NCBI GenBank assembly: GCA_040255675.1
Contig: JBDZVM010000033.1
Location: 1-45,413 of the forward strand
DNA from: JBDZVM01 sp040255675
GTDB lineage: Bacteria; Actinomycetota; Actinomycetes; Acidothermales; Acidothermaceae
Direction: 5' to 3'
DNA: 45,413 bases
The position numbers and the translations under genes were made by a program. Every line of letters begins with the position of its first letter. Position 1 is the stretch's first letter. The notes under the pieces are model-generated. The model worked only from the letters and a program-made list of their open reading frames with translations, ran no database searches and was not told where the DNA came from. This document shows positions 31,880-39,734 of the stretch, in pieces.

Positions 31880-32072
31880 CGAACCTACGGCCGGGCGCCC
31901 GTGCGCGTCAATCGTCACCTGAGCCGCTCTGGCGAGCGCGCACGCGGGGAATGCGACCACCGCGCCGCGCGTTGCACCGCCGTCTGGCACACTGAAGTGC
32001 TGGTCGAAGACGGTTCCGGTTCACGCGACGCACAGCGGGCGACCCGGCGGCCGCGACATCTAGGAGACAGAC

Positions 32073-32309
32073 GTGAAAGCCGACATTCACCCCGACTACG
32101 TCGAGACCAAGGTCATCTGTAGCTGCGGCAACGCGTTCACCACGCGCAGCACCTCGACGTCGGGCACGATCCGCGCCGAGGTTTGCTCGGCGTGCCACCC
32201 GTTCTACACGGGCAAGCAGAAGATTCTCGACGTCGGTGGCCGGGTCGAGAAGTTCGAGCGCCGCTTCGGCAAGAACGGCGCCAACAAGAACGGCGCCAAC
32301 AAGAAGTAG
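32073..32309 (+). CDS. rpmE: 50S ribosomal protein L31 (zinc-binding type)
   Basis: Protein of 78 aa starting MKADIHPDYVETKVICSCGN. Cys16, Cys18, Cys38 and Cys41 form the zinc site of the C+ type of L31. The conserved CHPFYTGKQK follows. The tail carries a near-exact 15-base duplication coding KNGAN twice. GTG start with GGAG upstream (spacing 6). The gene lies in the usual actinobacterial position before prfA but is separated from rho by about 8 kb of accessory genes. Confidence 0.97.
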   Translation: MKADIHPDYVETKVICSCGNAFTTRSTSTSGTIRAEVCSACHPFYTGKQKILDVGGRVEKFERRFGKNGANKNGANKK

Positions 32310-32370
32310 CGCACGCGCGGCGTCGGTGCGGCGGGAGTCCGTCCGCGACCGGCGCCGTTCGTCGTGCGCG

Positions 32371-32409
32371 CGGCGCGCGCCGTGAGTTCGAGGCCGTGAG
32401 TTCGAGGCC
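32371..32409. repeat. Palindrome and 14-base tandem repeat before prfA
   Basis: A perfect 12-base palindrome (CGGCGCGCGCCG, 32371-32382) runs directly into two tandem copies of GTGAGTTCGAGGCC (32382-32395 and 32396-32409). The prfA ribosome site follows at once. The hairpin could separate rpmE from prfA; the repeat looks like a slippage duplication. Confidence 0.5.
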
Positions 32410-32423
32410 GTAAGGAGGTTGTC

Positions 32424-33485
32424 GTGTTCGACTCGGTCGAAGAGTTGATCGCCGAGCACGCCGACCTCGAAAAGCGGCTCGCCGATCCGAATCTGCACTC
32501 CAACCAAGCCCTGGCCCGAAAGCTCGGACGCCGCTACGCCCAGCTCACCCCGATCATCGAGACGTACCGGCGCTGGCGTTCTCTCGGTGACGACCTCGTC
32601 GCCGCGCGCGAACTGGCCGAGGACGACGCCAGCTTCCGCGCCGAAATCCCGACGCTCGAACGGGGTCGTGACGAGGCCGCCGAACACCTTCGCGCGCTGC
32701 TCGTGCCGCGCGATCCCAACGACGGCAAGGACGTCATCCTCGAGATCAAGGCTGGCGAAGGCGGCGAAGAATCGGCGCTGTTCGCGGGTGATCTGCTGCG
32801 GATGTATCTGCGTTACGCCGAACGCCACGGCTGGAAGACCGAGCTGCTCGACTCCACCGAATCCGACCTCGGCGGCTACCGCGACGCGACCCTCGCGGTA
32901 CGTGCCGACGGTGGAGACGGGGCCTGGAGCCGGCTGAAATTCGAGGGCGGCGTGCACCGGGTGCAGCGCGTGCCGGTCACCGAATCACAAGGCCGTATTC
33001 ACACGAGCGCCGCCGGTGTCTTGGTGCTGCCCGAGGCTGAAGACGTCGAGGTCGAGATCGATCCGAACGACCTGCGCATCGACGTCTACCGGTCGAGCGG
33101 GCCCGGTGGTCAAAGCGTCAACACCACCGACTCCGCCGTCCGCATCACGCACGTGCCGACCGGCGTCGTGGTGAGCTGTCAAAACGAGAAAAGCCAGCTG
33201 CAAAACAAGGAATCCGCGTTGCGCATCTTGCGCGCCCGGCTGCTCGCCCACGCGCAAGAAGAGGCGGCGGCGGCAGCCAGCGCCGAGCGGCGAAGCCAGG
33301 TGCGCACCGTCGACCGTTCAGAGCGGGTGCGCACGTACAACTTCCCGGAGAACCGAATCTCCGATCATCGGGTGAACTTCAAGGCGTATAACCTCGATCA
33401 GGTGCTCGACGGCGATCTCGACGCGGTGATCCAAGCGCTCGTCGACGCCGACGCCGCGACGCGACTTGCGGAGGCCGCTTCATGA
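32424..33485 (+). CDS. prfA: Peptide chain release factor 1
   Basis: Recognises UAA and UAG stop codons; 353 aa, the family's usual size. The stop-codon-reading PxT motif is PVT in VQRVPVTESQGRIHTS, and the catalytic GGQ is at residues 228-230 (SSGPGGQSVNTTDSAVRITH). The N-terminal helical domain and AGEGGEESALFAGDL are typical. GTG start with a near-perfect ribosome site TAAGGAGGT 4 bases upstream. The stop overlaps the start of prmC, the methylase that modifies the GGQ glutamine. Confidence 0.97.
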   Translation: MFDSVEELIAEHADLEKRLADPNLHSNQALARKLGRRYAQLTPIIETYRRWRSLGDDLVAARELAEDDASFRAEIPTLERGRDEAAEHLRALLVPRDPNDGKDVILEIKAGEGGEESALFAGDLLRMYLRYAERHGWKTELLDSTESDLGGYRDATLAVRADGGDGAWSRLKFEGGVHRVQRVPVTESQGRIHTSAAGVLVLPEAEDVEVEIDPNDLRIDVYRSSGPGGQSVNTTDSAVRITHVPTGVVVSCQNEKSQLQNKESALRILRARLLAHAQEEAAAAASAERRSQVRTVDRSERVRTYNFPENRISDHRVNFKAYNLDQVLDGDLDAVIQALVDADAATRLAEAAS

Positions 33486-34363
33486 CCCAGTTAGCCGGAA
33501 CGCCCGCGCGTCTTCGGATCGCCATCGACGACGCGGTGCGCACGCTCTCCGATGCCGGTGTGCCGTCCCCGCGCCACGATGCGGAAACCCTTGCGGCGTA
33601 TGTGATCGGGTGCCCGAAGAACCGCCTGCTGATGGCCGGGCATTTGTCAGGCGGCCAGCACACGGTCTTCACCGAGCTGATCGCCCGTCGCGCTAGCCGG
33701 GTGCCGCTGCAGCACCTCACCGGCAGCGCCCCGTTTCGCTACCTCGAGATCGCGGTCGGCCCGGGCGTGTTCGTGCCGCGGCCCGAAACCGAAGTCGTCG
33801 CCGGCTGGTGCGTCGACGCGCTCGGCATCGAATTCCCGGACGTCGAAAACCCGCTCGTCGTCGATCTGTGCGCCGGCTCGGCCGTGATCGCGCTGTCGAT
33901 CGCGCACGAGGTGAAGGGCGCGCGCGTGCACGCTGTCGAGCGCGAGCTGCCCGCGTGCGAGTGGGCGCGCCGCAACGCGACCGGAACGCGCGTCACCGTG
34001 CACGAGGCCGACGCCGCGACCGCGTTGCCCGAGTTCGACGGCACCGTCGACCTGGTCGTGGCCAACCCGCCTTACCTGCCGGAGACCCATCGCGATCTGC
34101 TCGAGCCTGAGGTGCGCGACCACGACCCGGAGCCGGCTCTTTGGGGAGGCCCCGACGGCCTCGAAGGCCCGCGCATGGTCGAGGCCACCGCGCGCCGCTT
34201 GCTGCGCCCAGGGGGGCTGGTGGCGGTCGAGCACGCCGATCATCATGGCGCCGACGTCGCCGACATCTTTCACCGCGCCGGGGCGTGGGAGCTCGTCGCC
34301 GTCCGGCAAGATCTGACCGGTCGCGACCGGTTCGTGACCGCGCGGCGAAAGGCCGACCAGTGA
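33482..34363 (+). CDS. prmC: Release factor glutamine methyltransferase
   Basis: SAM-dependent enzyme of 293 aa that methylates the Gln of the GGQ motif in release factors. The N-terminal helical domain contains SPRHDAETLAAYVIG and PLQHLTGSAPFRYLEIAV. FVPRPETE precedes the SAM site VVDLCAGSAVIALSIAHE, and the catalytic NPPY is at residues 195-198 (VVANPPYLPE). ATG overlaps the prfA stop (ATGA), so enzyme and substrate are translationally coupled. Confidence 0.95.
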   Translation: MTQLAGTPARLRIAIDDAVRTLSDAGVPSPRHDAETLAAYVIGCPKNRLLMAGHLSGGQHTVFTELIARRASRVPLQHLTGSAPFRYLEIAVGPGVFVPRPETEVVAGWCVDALGIEFPDVENPLVVDLCAGSAVIALSIAHEVKGARVHAVERELPACEWARRNATGTRVTVHEADAATALPEFDGTVDLVVANPPYLPETHRDLLEPEVRDHDPEPALWGGPDGLEGPRMVEATARRLLRPGGLVAVEHADHHGADVADIFHRAGAWELVAVRQDLTGRDRFVTARRKADQ

Positions 34364-34376
34364 GCGAGGCTGCCCG

Positions 34377-35018
34377 ATGATGTACGACTGCGCCGACCCC
34401 GACCAACGGGCGACCGGCCTGCGCGAGGCGGCCTACGCGGTGCGACGGGGTCAGCTCGTCGTCCTGCCCACCGACACGGTCTACGGGGTCGGAGCTGACG
34501 CGTTCACGCCGTCCGCCGTCGCCGCGCTGCTCGCCGCGAAGGGTCGAGGCCGCGACATGCCGGTGCCGGTTCTCGTCGGATCGATGCAGGTGCTCGACGC
34601 GCTCGTCGATCAACTTCCGGACGTCGGCCGCGCGCTCGTCGACGCGCTGTGGCCGGGCGCGCTCACGATCGTGGCGCGGCACACCCCGGCGCTCGCCTGG
34701 GATCTCGGCGACGCCAAAGGAACGGTCGCGGTGCGCATGCCGGCCGACGCGCTCGCCATCGACTTGCTCAACGAGACCGGCCCGATGGCGGTGAGCAGCG
34801 CCAACCGGTCTGGGCTGCCTCCCGCGACGACCTGCGCGAACGCCCGGTCGCAACTCGGCGAAGCGGTCGCGGTTTACCTGGACGGCGGTCCCACGTCGTC
34901 CGCGGTGCCGTCGACCATCGTCGATCTCACGGGCGATGCCCCGACGGTGCGCCGGCTTGGCGCGATCAGCGAGGAGCGGCTGCGCGAGATCGTGCCCGAC
35001 CTTGTCGCCGTCGTGTGA
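34377..35018 (+). CDS. L-threonylcarbamoyladenylate synthase (Sua5/YrdC/TsaC)
   Basis: Protein of 213 aa with the YrdC fold that makes threonylcarbamoyl-AMP for the t6A37 modification of ANN-decoding tRNAs. Motifs are VVLPTDTVYGVGADAF, LLAAKGRGRDMPVPVLV, ALWPGALTIVARH, VAVRMPAD and MAVSSANRSGLPPATT, ending with STIVDLTG. It lacks the C-terminal Sua5 extension. Two adjacent ATG codons (34377, 34380) could serve as start. It lies 13 bases after prmC, as in other actinobacteria. Confidence 0.94.
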   Translation: MMYDCADPDQRATGLREAAYAVRRGQLVVLPTDTVYGVGADAFTPSAVAALLAAKGRGRDMPVPVLVGSMQVLDALVDQLPDVGRALVDALWPGALTIVARHTPALAWDLGDAKGTVAVRMPADALAIDLLNETGPMAVSSANRSGLPPATTCANARSQLGEAVAVYLDGGPTSSAVPSTIVDLTGDAPTVRRLGAISEERLREIVPDLVAVV

Positions 35019-35090
35019 AGCAGCGATAAATCGGTTTGGTGGCCGTAAGGTTCGTCAAGGAACCTCCCGTAGCCGCTCGTGGGGAGTCAC

Positions 35091-36194
35091 GTGCGCGAGT
35101 ATTTGATCACGCTGCTGGTCGCGGCGGTCGTCACGTACTTCGCGACCCCGATCGCCCGCCGATTCGCGGTGCGCACGGGGGCCATGACCAAGGTGCGCGA
35201 CCGCGACGTCCACACGATCCCGACGCCCCGGCTCGGCGGCGCGGCGATGTTCCTCGGCATGGCGGCGGCGCTGCTCGTCGCGTCACGGTTGCCGACATTG
35301 CAGGCGGTCAACCAGAAGTTCTCTGAACCCAAAGCGCTGCTGCTAGGCGGCGGCCTGGTGTTCGTCATCGGCGCTCTCGACGACCGGTTCACCCTCGACG
35401 CCGTCACCAAGCTCGCCGGCCAGATCCTGGCCGCCGCGTTGGTGGTGTTGCAAGGCGTGCAGCTGCTGTGGTTGCCGATCCCTGCCTTCGGCACGTTGAT
35501 CCTCGGCCAGGACTGGTCGGTCATCTTGACCGTGTTTTTCATCGTGGTCGTGATCAACGCGGTGAATTTCGTCGACGGGCTCGACGGGTTGGCGGCGGGC
35601 ATCGTCGGCATCGCGGCGCTGTCGTTTTTCGCGCTTGCGTATCACCTTTCCGTGCAAGAACACGTCAGTCGCGCGTTGCCCGCGATGCTGATCGCGATCG
35701 TGGTCGCGGGCATCTGCCTGGGCTTTCTGCCGCACAACTTTCATCCGGCGCGGGTGTTCATGGGCGACTCGGGGTCGATGCTGATCGGCCTGCTGCTCGC
35801 GGCATCGACGGTGTCGCTCACCGGCCAAGTCAATCCGGCTGATCAGTATCAGCAGTACGGAGCGTTCCTTCCGTTGCTAGTGCCGTTCGCCGTTTTGTTC
35901 ATCCCGCTCGCGGATCTGTTACTCGCTATCGTGCGGCGCACCAAGGCGGGGCGCGCGCCGTGGACCCCCGACAAGCGACACCTGCACCACCGGCTGCTCG
36001 AACTCGGCCACTCCCAGCGGCGCGCCGTCCTGATCATGTATTTCTGCTCGGCAGTGATCGGGGCGGGCGTGGTCGCGCTCTCCGTCACGCAAGGCCCGCT
36101 GATCGTGGTGTCGATCGGGGGCGGCCTCGTCGCGTTGGCGACCTTGCTCGTGAGCCTGCCGCGGCTGCGCTCGACCCGCGTGCCGCACGCATAG
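35091..36194 (+). CDS. wecA: Polyprenyl-phosphate GlcNAc-1-phosphate transferase (WecA/TagO-like)
   Basis: Membrane protein of 367 aa with about 10-11 helices. Motifs of the PNPT family are RDRDVHTIPTPRLGG (31-50 region), the Asp pair in ALDDRFTLD, NAVNFVDGLDGLAAG, FHPARVFMGDSGSM and the cytoplasmic HLHHRLLELGHSQRR. It transfers GlcNAc-1-phosphate from UDP-GlcNAc to a polyprenyl phosphate, the first step of cell-wall linker or glycan synthesis (arabinogalactan in mycobacteria). The GTG at 35091 is preferred over 35079 because GGGGAG then sits 4 bases upstream. It may supply lipid-linked GlcNAc to the cassette at 24-30 kb as well as to the wall. Confidence 0.92.
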   Translation: MREYLITLLVAAVVTYFATPIARRFAVRTGAMTKVRDRDVHTIPTPRLGGAAMFLGMAAALLVASRLPTLQAVNQKFSEPKALLLGGGLVFVIGALDDRFTLDAVTKLAGQILAAALVVLQGVQLLWLPIPAFGTLILGQDWSVILTVFFIVVVINAVNFVDGLDGLAAGIVGIAALSFFALAYHLSVQEHVSRALPAMLIAIVVAGICLGFLPHNFHPARVFMGDSGSMLIGLLLAASTVSLTGQVNPADQYQQYGAFLPLLVPFAVLFIPLADLLLAIVRRTKAGRAPWTPDKRHLHHRLLELGHSQRRAVLIMYFCSAVIGAGVVALSVTQGPLIVVSIGGGLVALATLLVSLPRLRSTRVPHA

Positions 36195-36293
36195 CGGGCA
36201 CCGCAACGGCGTTGCTTGCGAAGTCGCTCGCGGACGTGAGAAAGGCCACCCTCCAGCACACGCATCGCCGATGAGGGATCTGTGGATTTCCTG

Positions 36294-36302
36294 TGATAGC
36301 GT
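36294..36302 (+). promoter_or_regulatory. Extended -10 candidate for the ATP synthase operon
   Basis: TGATAGCGT fits TGnTANNNT and lies about 137 bases upstream of the first small atp gene, in the 244-base gap after wecA. No clear -35 is visible. Confidence 0.3.
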
Positions 36303-36438
36303 CGCGGGCACCCAAGCCGCCTGGAGTCCCGCGTGTTCGCGGTTCGTACGACGTGCGCAACCAGCCACGACGTTGGCCGGCTCGCTTCTTCGGCTTACGC
36401 CGGAGGGCGCCGCGCAGCTCGATTCGTCGGATCGTAGG

Positions 36439-36663
36439 ATGACAGGGGACCGTGGGAGACCAGAACTAAACCTTTACGCGCTCGTCGGCATCGGCACCTT
36501 GAACCTCGGTTCGTTGTTGCTCGGGCTCGGTATCGGTTGGTTCCTCGACGGTCGGATCAGTTCTTTTCCCCTCTGCACCCTGGTGGGTCTAGCGGTCGGG
36601 ATAGGGGCGGGTTTGACCGCTAGCTGGTTCCAGATCCGCAAGTACTTCAACAACCCGAGTTAG
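36439..36663 (+). CDS. Small AtpZ/AtpI-like membrane protein
   Basis: Protein of 74 aa from the ATG at 36439, with two membrane helices (about 13-35 and 42-63). The sequence ALVGIGTLNLGSLLLGLGIG followed by WFLDG matches the AtpZ/AtpI family of small proteins encoded first in atp operons, linked to c-ring assembly or Mg2+ supply. The frame is open to 36271, but that upstream part looks non-coding. No good ribosome site is present. It is followed by a second AtpI-type gene. Confidence 0.7.
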   Translation: MTGDRGRPELNLYALVGIGTLNLGSLLLGLGIGWFLDGRISSFPLCTLVGLAVGIGAGLTASWFQIRKYFNNPS

Positions 36664-36698
36664 CTCGGCACACACCAAGTTCGCAGGAGTCGTCGCAA

Positions 36699-37094
36699 GT
36701 GAACGCCACCGGCCCGCTGATGGTGCCAGTAGGCACCCCGCGCCGTGTCTTCGTGATCGCTTTGGTGCTCGGCGGTATTGCGCTCGCGGGTGCCTCCGTT
36801 CTCGGCCACCCGGCCGTGGGCGGGCTGTTCCTGGTCGGGTTGCTGATCGGTGGCCTCAACAACGTCATGACCGTGCGGTCGATCCTCAAGCACACCGAGC
36901 GCGGTGACGCCGACAAGAAGCAATTCGCGAAGGCGTCGCTGGTGCGTCTGCTTTACATGACGTTGCTGGCGGGCGTCTTCGTGATCGCTTTTCGCCCCGA
37001 GGGCATCGCGGTCTTGGTCGGCTTGGCCATCTTCCACCTGCTCGCGGGATTGGCCACGACGGTGCCGGTGTTGAAGGAGTTCCGTAAGGCATGA
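36699..37094 (+). CDS. atpI: ATP synthase protein I-like
   Basis: Protein of 131 aa with four predicted membrane helices, the usual form of AtpI, which helps assemble the c-ring. The loop VRSILKHTERGDADKKQFAK between helices two and three is typical of actinobacterial members. GTG start with AGGAG about 10 bases upstream. Its stop overlaps the atpB ATG by 4 bases, tying it to the ATP synthase operon. Confidence 0.82.
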   Translation: MNATGPLMVPVGTPRRVFVIALVLGGIALAGASVLGHPAVGGLFLVGLLIGGLNNVMTVRSILKHTERGDADKKQFAKASLVRLLYMTLLAGVFVIAFRPEGIAVLVGLAIFHLLAGLATTVPVLKEFRKA

Positions 37095-37903
37095 GCGCGT
37101 TGAGCCTTCACACCGCGTCGCGTGTCGTCGCGGCCGACATCGAGGTCGGCACACACTCGACCATCAAGATTTTCGGACTCACCCTCAACTCCGACACGAT
37201 TCTCACCAGCCTCATCGCCGGGGTGATCCTCCTCGGGCTCGCGTTCTACATGCGCGCCAAGGCGAAGTCGGGTGTGCCGAGCAAGTTGCAGCTCATCTTC
37301 GAATCGGTCGTGCAGGCCGTGAACAAGCAGGTCGAAGAGAGCATGGGCATCCGCGTCGCGCCGTACGTCGTCCCGATGGCCGTGACACTGTTCCTCTACA
37401 TCTTGTTGTGCAACTGGATCGGGCTCATCCCAAGCGGTCACCCCGAAAAACTGCCGGCGCCGACGGCCGACATCAACCTGGCTCTGGCGATGGCATTCGT
37501 GGTCATCATCCCGATGCACATCATGAGCATTCGCCGCAGGCGCGTGAAGCATTACATCAAGCATTACTTCCAGCCGTACCCGATCATGTTCCCGATCAAC
37601 TTGATCGAGGAGCTGGTCAAGCCGTTCACGTTGGCCCTGCGACTCTTCGGCAACCTGATTTCCGGCGCCATCATGGTCTCGTTGCTCGCGTTGATGCCGG
37701 TCTTCGTCATGTGGCTCCCGCAGGGTGCCTGGAAGCTGATCGACGCCGCTGTCGGCGTGATCCAGGCGTTCATTTTCGCGCTTTTGACGATTCTGTACTT
37801 CGCGTTCGCGGCGTCGGTCGAGCACAACGAAGAAGAACACGACGCCGCGCAACACGCGGATAGCGCAAGCATCGAGCACGCACCACAACCGACCCATACC
37901 TGA
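37091..37903 (+). CDS. atpB: ATP synthase F0 subunit a
   Basis: Proton-channel subunit of 270 aa with five to six helices. The essential arginine is Arg184 in FTLALRLFGNLISGAIMVSL. The conserved C-terminal IQAFIFALLTILYFAFA is present, followed by an acidic His-rich tail (about 245-270, HNEEEHDAAQHADS). The ATG overlaps atpI (ATGA). The tail extends beyond the last helix and is of unknown role. Confidence 0.96.
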   Translation: MSALSLHTASRVVAADIEVGTHSTIKIFGLTLNSDTILTSLIAGVILLGLAFYMRAKAKSGVPSKLQLIFESVVQAVNKQVEESMGIRVAPYVVPMAVTLFLYILLCNWIGLIPSGHPEKLPAPTADINLALAMAFVVIIPMHIMSIRRRRVKHYIKHYFQPYPIMFPINLIEELVKPFTLALRLFGNLISGAIMVSLLALMPVFVMWLPQGAWKLIDAAVGVIQAFIFALLTILYFAFAASVEHNEEEHDAAQHADSASIEHAPQPTHT

Positions 37904-37981
37904 CCGCCGTCCCACTACAACAAACCCAACCGAAGCGCTTCAGCCCACCCGCGCAGCGACCAGATCGGAGCAAGGAGAGAC

Positions 37982-38245
37982 ATGGCCGCGGATACGACCC
38001 TCGACAGTGCCATCAAGACAGCCGGTGCATTCATCGGCGGTGGCCTCGCCCTTGGCGGTGGCGCCATCGGCGCTGCCATCGGTGACGGCCTCGCCGGTAG
38101 CTCCACTATCGCCGGCGTCGCTCGTCAACCTGAGGCACAGCCTCGTCTCATGCCGCTCTTCTTCCTGACCGTCGGTCTGGTCGAGGCGATGTACTTCATC
38201 AACCTCGCTTTCATGGCCATGTTCGTCTTCGTGCTCGGCAAGTAG
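37982..38245 (+). CDS. atpE: ATP synthase F0 subunit c
   Basis: Hairpin proteolipid of 87 aa that forms the rotor ring. Helix one carries the glycine motif GGGLALGGGAIGAAIGDGL, the polar loop is ARQPEAQPRL, and the proton-carrying carboxylate is Glu68 in LVEAMYFINLAF. A strong ribosome site AAGGAGAG precedes the ATG, fitting the high copy number of this subunit. It lies 78 bases after atpB, the largest gap in the operon. Confidence 0.97.
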   Translation: MAADTTLDSAIKTAGAFIGGGLALGGGAIGAAIGDGLAGSSTIAGVARQPEAQPRLMPLFFLTVGLVEAMYFINLAFMAMFVFVLGK

Positions 38246-38259
38246 TTCGGAGTCTCCTC

Positions 38260-38859
38260 GTGTCACCAACGGCCGGCCCACCGGCGATCAACGCGGAAAG
38301 CAACTTTCTCGTCCCCAACGCGACGTTCATCGTCGAGCTGATCATCTTCTTGGTCATCCTCGGCGCGATCGCGAAATGGATCGTGCCATGGGTGAACAGC
38401 CAGCTCGCCGCTCGGCAAGAGGCGATTCGCAAGCAGTTCCAGGAGGCCGAGGAAGCTCGCGCCCAGCTCGTCGCTGCCGAGGCCGAATACCGCGAGCAGA
38501 TCGCGCAGGCCCGGGCCGACGCCGCCCGCCAGCGTGAAGAGGCCCGTGAGCAGGGGCAGCAGATCATCGCCGACCTGCGCGCCCAGGCGCAGGCCGAGGC
38601 CGACCGCATCACCAAGCAAGCCCAGGCGCAAATCGAGGCCGAGCGCAGTCGCACGATCGCGGCACTGCGCGCGGAGGTGGGCACGCTCGCTGTCGAACTC
38701 GCCGGGCGCATCGTCGGCGAAGCGCTGTCCGACGAAGCGCGTCAGCGTCGCGTCGTCGAGCGGTTCTTGACCGAACTCGAGTCGCGTGAGACCGCCTCGC
38801 CGAACTCACGGCCGAACGCCGGGCCCAACTCAAAAGTTCCGGTCGGGGCCGGGGAGTAG
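38260..38859 (+). CDS. atpF: ATP synthase F0 subunit b
   Basis: Peripheral stalk subunit of 199 aa. One N-terminal membrane helix (IVELIIFLVILGAIAKWIVP) is followed by a long Ala/Glu/Gln-rich coiled coil (about 50-165). The C-terminus ends with a Ser/Pro/Asn-rich tail (ASPNSRPNAGPNSKVPVG). GTG start, 15 bases after atpE; atpH follows after 5 bases. Confidence 0.95.
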   Translation: MSPTAGPPAINAESNFLVPNATFIVELIIFLVILGAIAKWIVPWVNSQLAARQEAIRKQFQEAEEARAQLVAAEAEYREQIAQARADAARQREEAREQGQQIIADLRAQAQAEADRITKQAQAQIEAERSRTIAALRAEVGTLAVELAGRIVGEALSDEARQRRVVERFLTELESRETASPNSRPNAGPNSKVPVGAGE

Positions 38860-38864
38860 AGCGC

Positions 38865-39695
38865 GTGAGCACCACTGTCATGCAAGGCGCCAGCCGAGAC
38901 GCGTTGGCTTCCTCCAGCAAGCGCGTCGAGCAGCTGCTTGCTTCGTCGTCCGCCGCTGACGCGCAGCGGCTCGGTGACGAGCTCTTCGGCGTCGTCGGTT
39001 TGCTCGACGACCAGGTCGGGTTGCGCCGGGTGCTTTCCGACCCTGCCGTCGATCCCGACCGAAAGGCGGCGCTGGCCGAATCGGTTCTCGCGTCTCACGT
39101 CAGCGGCACCGCCGTCGATGTCGTTCGCCAGGTGGTGCGGTCGCGCTGGTCGCGCATGCGCGATTTGGCCGACGGCGTCGAGCATCTCGCCGTCCTCGCG
39201 AAACTCGTCGCCGCCGACAAGCAGCATCAGGCCGACGAAGTCGAAGACGAGCTCTTCCGCTTCGGCCGCATCGTCGAGAGCCGTCCGAAGTTGCGCGAGG
39301 CGTTGGCCGACCGTTTCCTGCCGGTCGAGAACAAGGTGTCGCTCGTGCACGCGTTGCTCGACGGCAAGGCCACACCCGACACGATCGCGCTGGTGCTCCA
39401 ACTCGCGTCCCACCCGCGGGGCCGCACCCCCGAAGGCGGCCTGTCCGAGTACGGCGAGATCGCCGCTCGCCGCCGTCAGCGATTCGTCGCGCGGGTCACC
39501 ACGGCAATCGCTTTGTCGGACGACGAAACGGCCCGTCTTCGCGCCGCCCTTGCTCATCTCTACGGCCACGACGTGCATCTGCAGATCGAAATCGATGCGC
39601 ACATCGTCGGCGGGCTCGTCGTCCAGGTCGGCGACGAAGTGATCGACGGTTCCATTGCCGGTCGGCTCGCCGACGCCAAGCAACAACTCAAATAG
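38865..39695 (+). CDS. atpH: ATP synthase F1 subunit delta
   Basis: Stalk subunit of 276 aa connecting F1 to subunit b. The C-terminal part has the diagnostic VTTAIALSDDETARLRAALAH and DAHIVGGLVVQVGDEVIDGS. The N-terminal six-helix domain is longer than in E. coli (177 aa), as usual in actinobacteria, where delta reaches about 270 residues. GTG start. It is not the larger b-delta fusion seen in mycobacteria, since a separate atpF precedes it and no membrane helix is present. Confidence 0.94.
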   Translation: MSTTVMQGASRDALASSSKRVEQLLASSSAADAQRLGDELFGVVGLLDDQVGLRRVLSDPAVDPDRKAALAESVLASHVSGTAVDVVRQVVRSRWSRMRDLADGVEHLAVLAKLVAADKQHQADEVEDELFRFGRIVESRPKLREALADRFLPVENKVSLVHALLDGKATPDTIALVLQLASHPRGRTPEGGLSEYGEIAARRRQRFVARVTTAIALSDDETARLRAALAHLYGHDVHLQIEIDAHIVGGLVVQVGDEVIDGSIAGRLADAKQQLK

Positions 39696-39734
39696 CGTGA
39701 ACTTCATTAGAGACCAACGAACGAGAACGGACTG

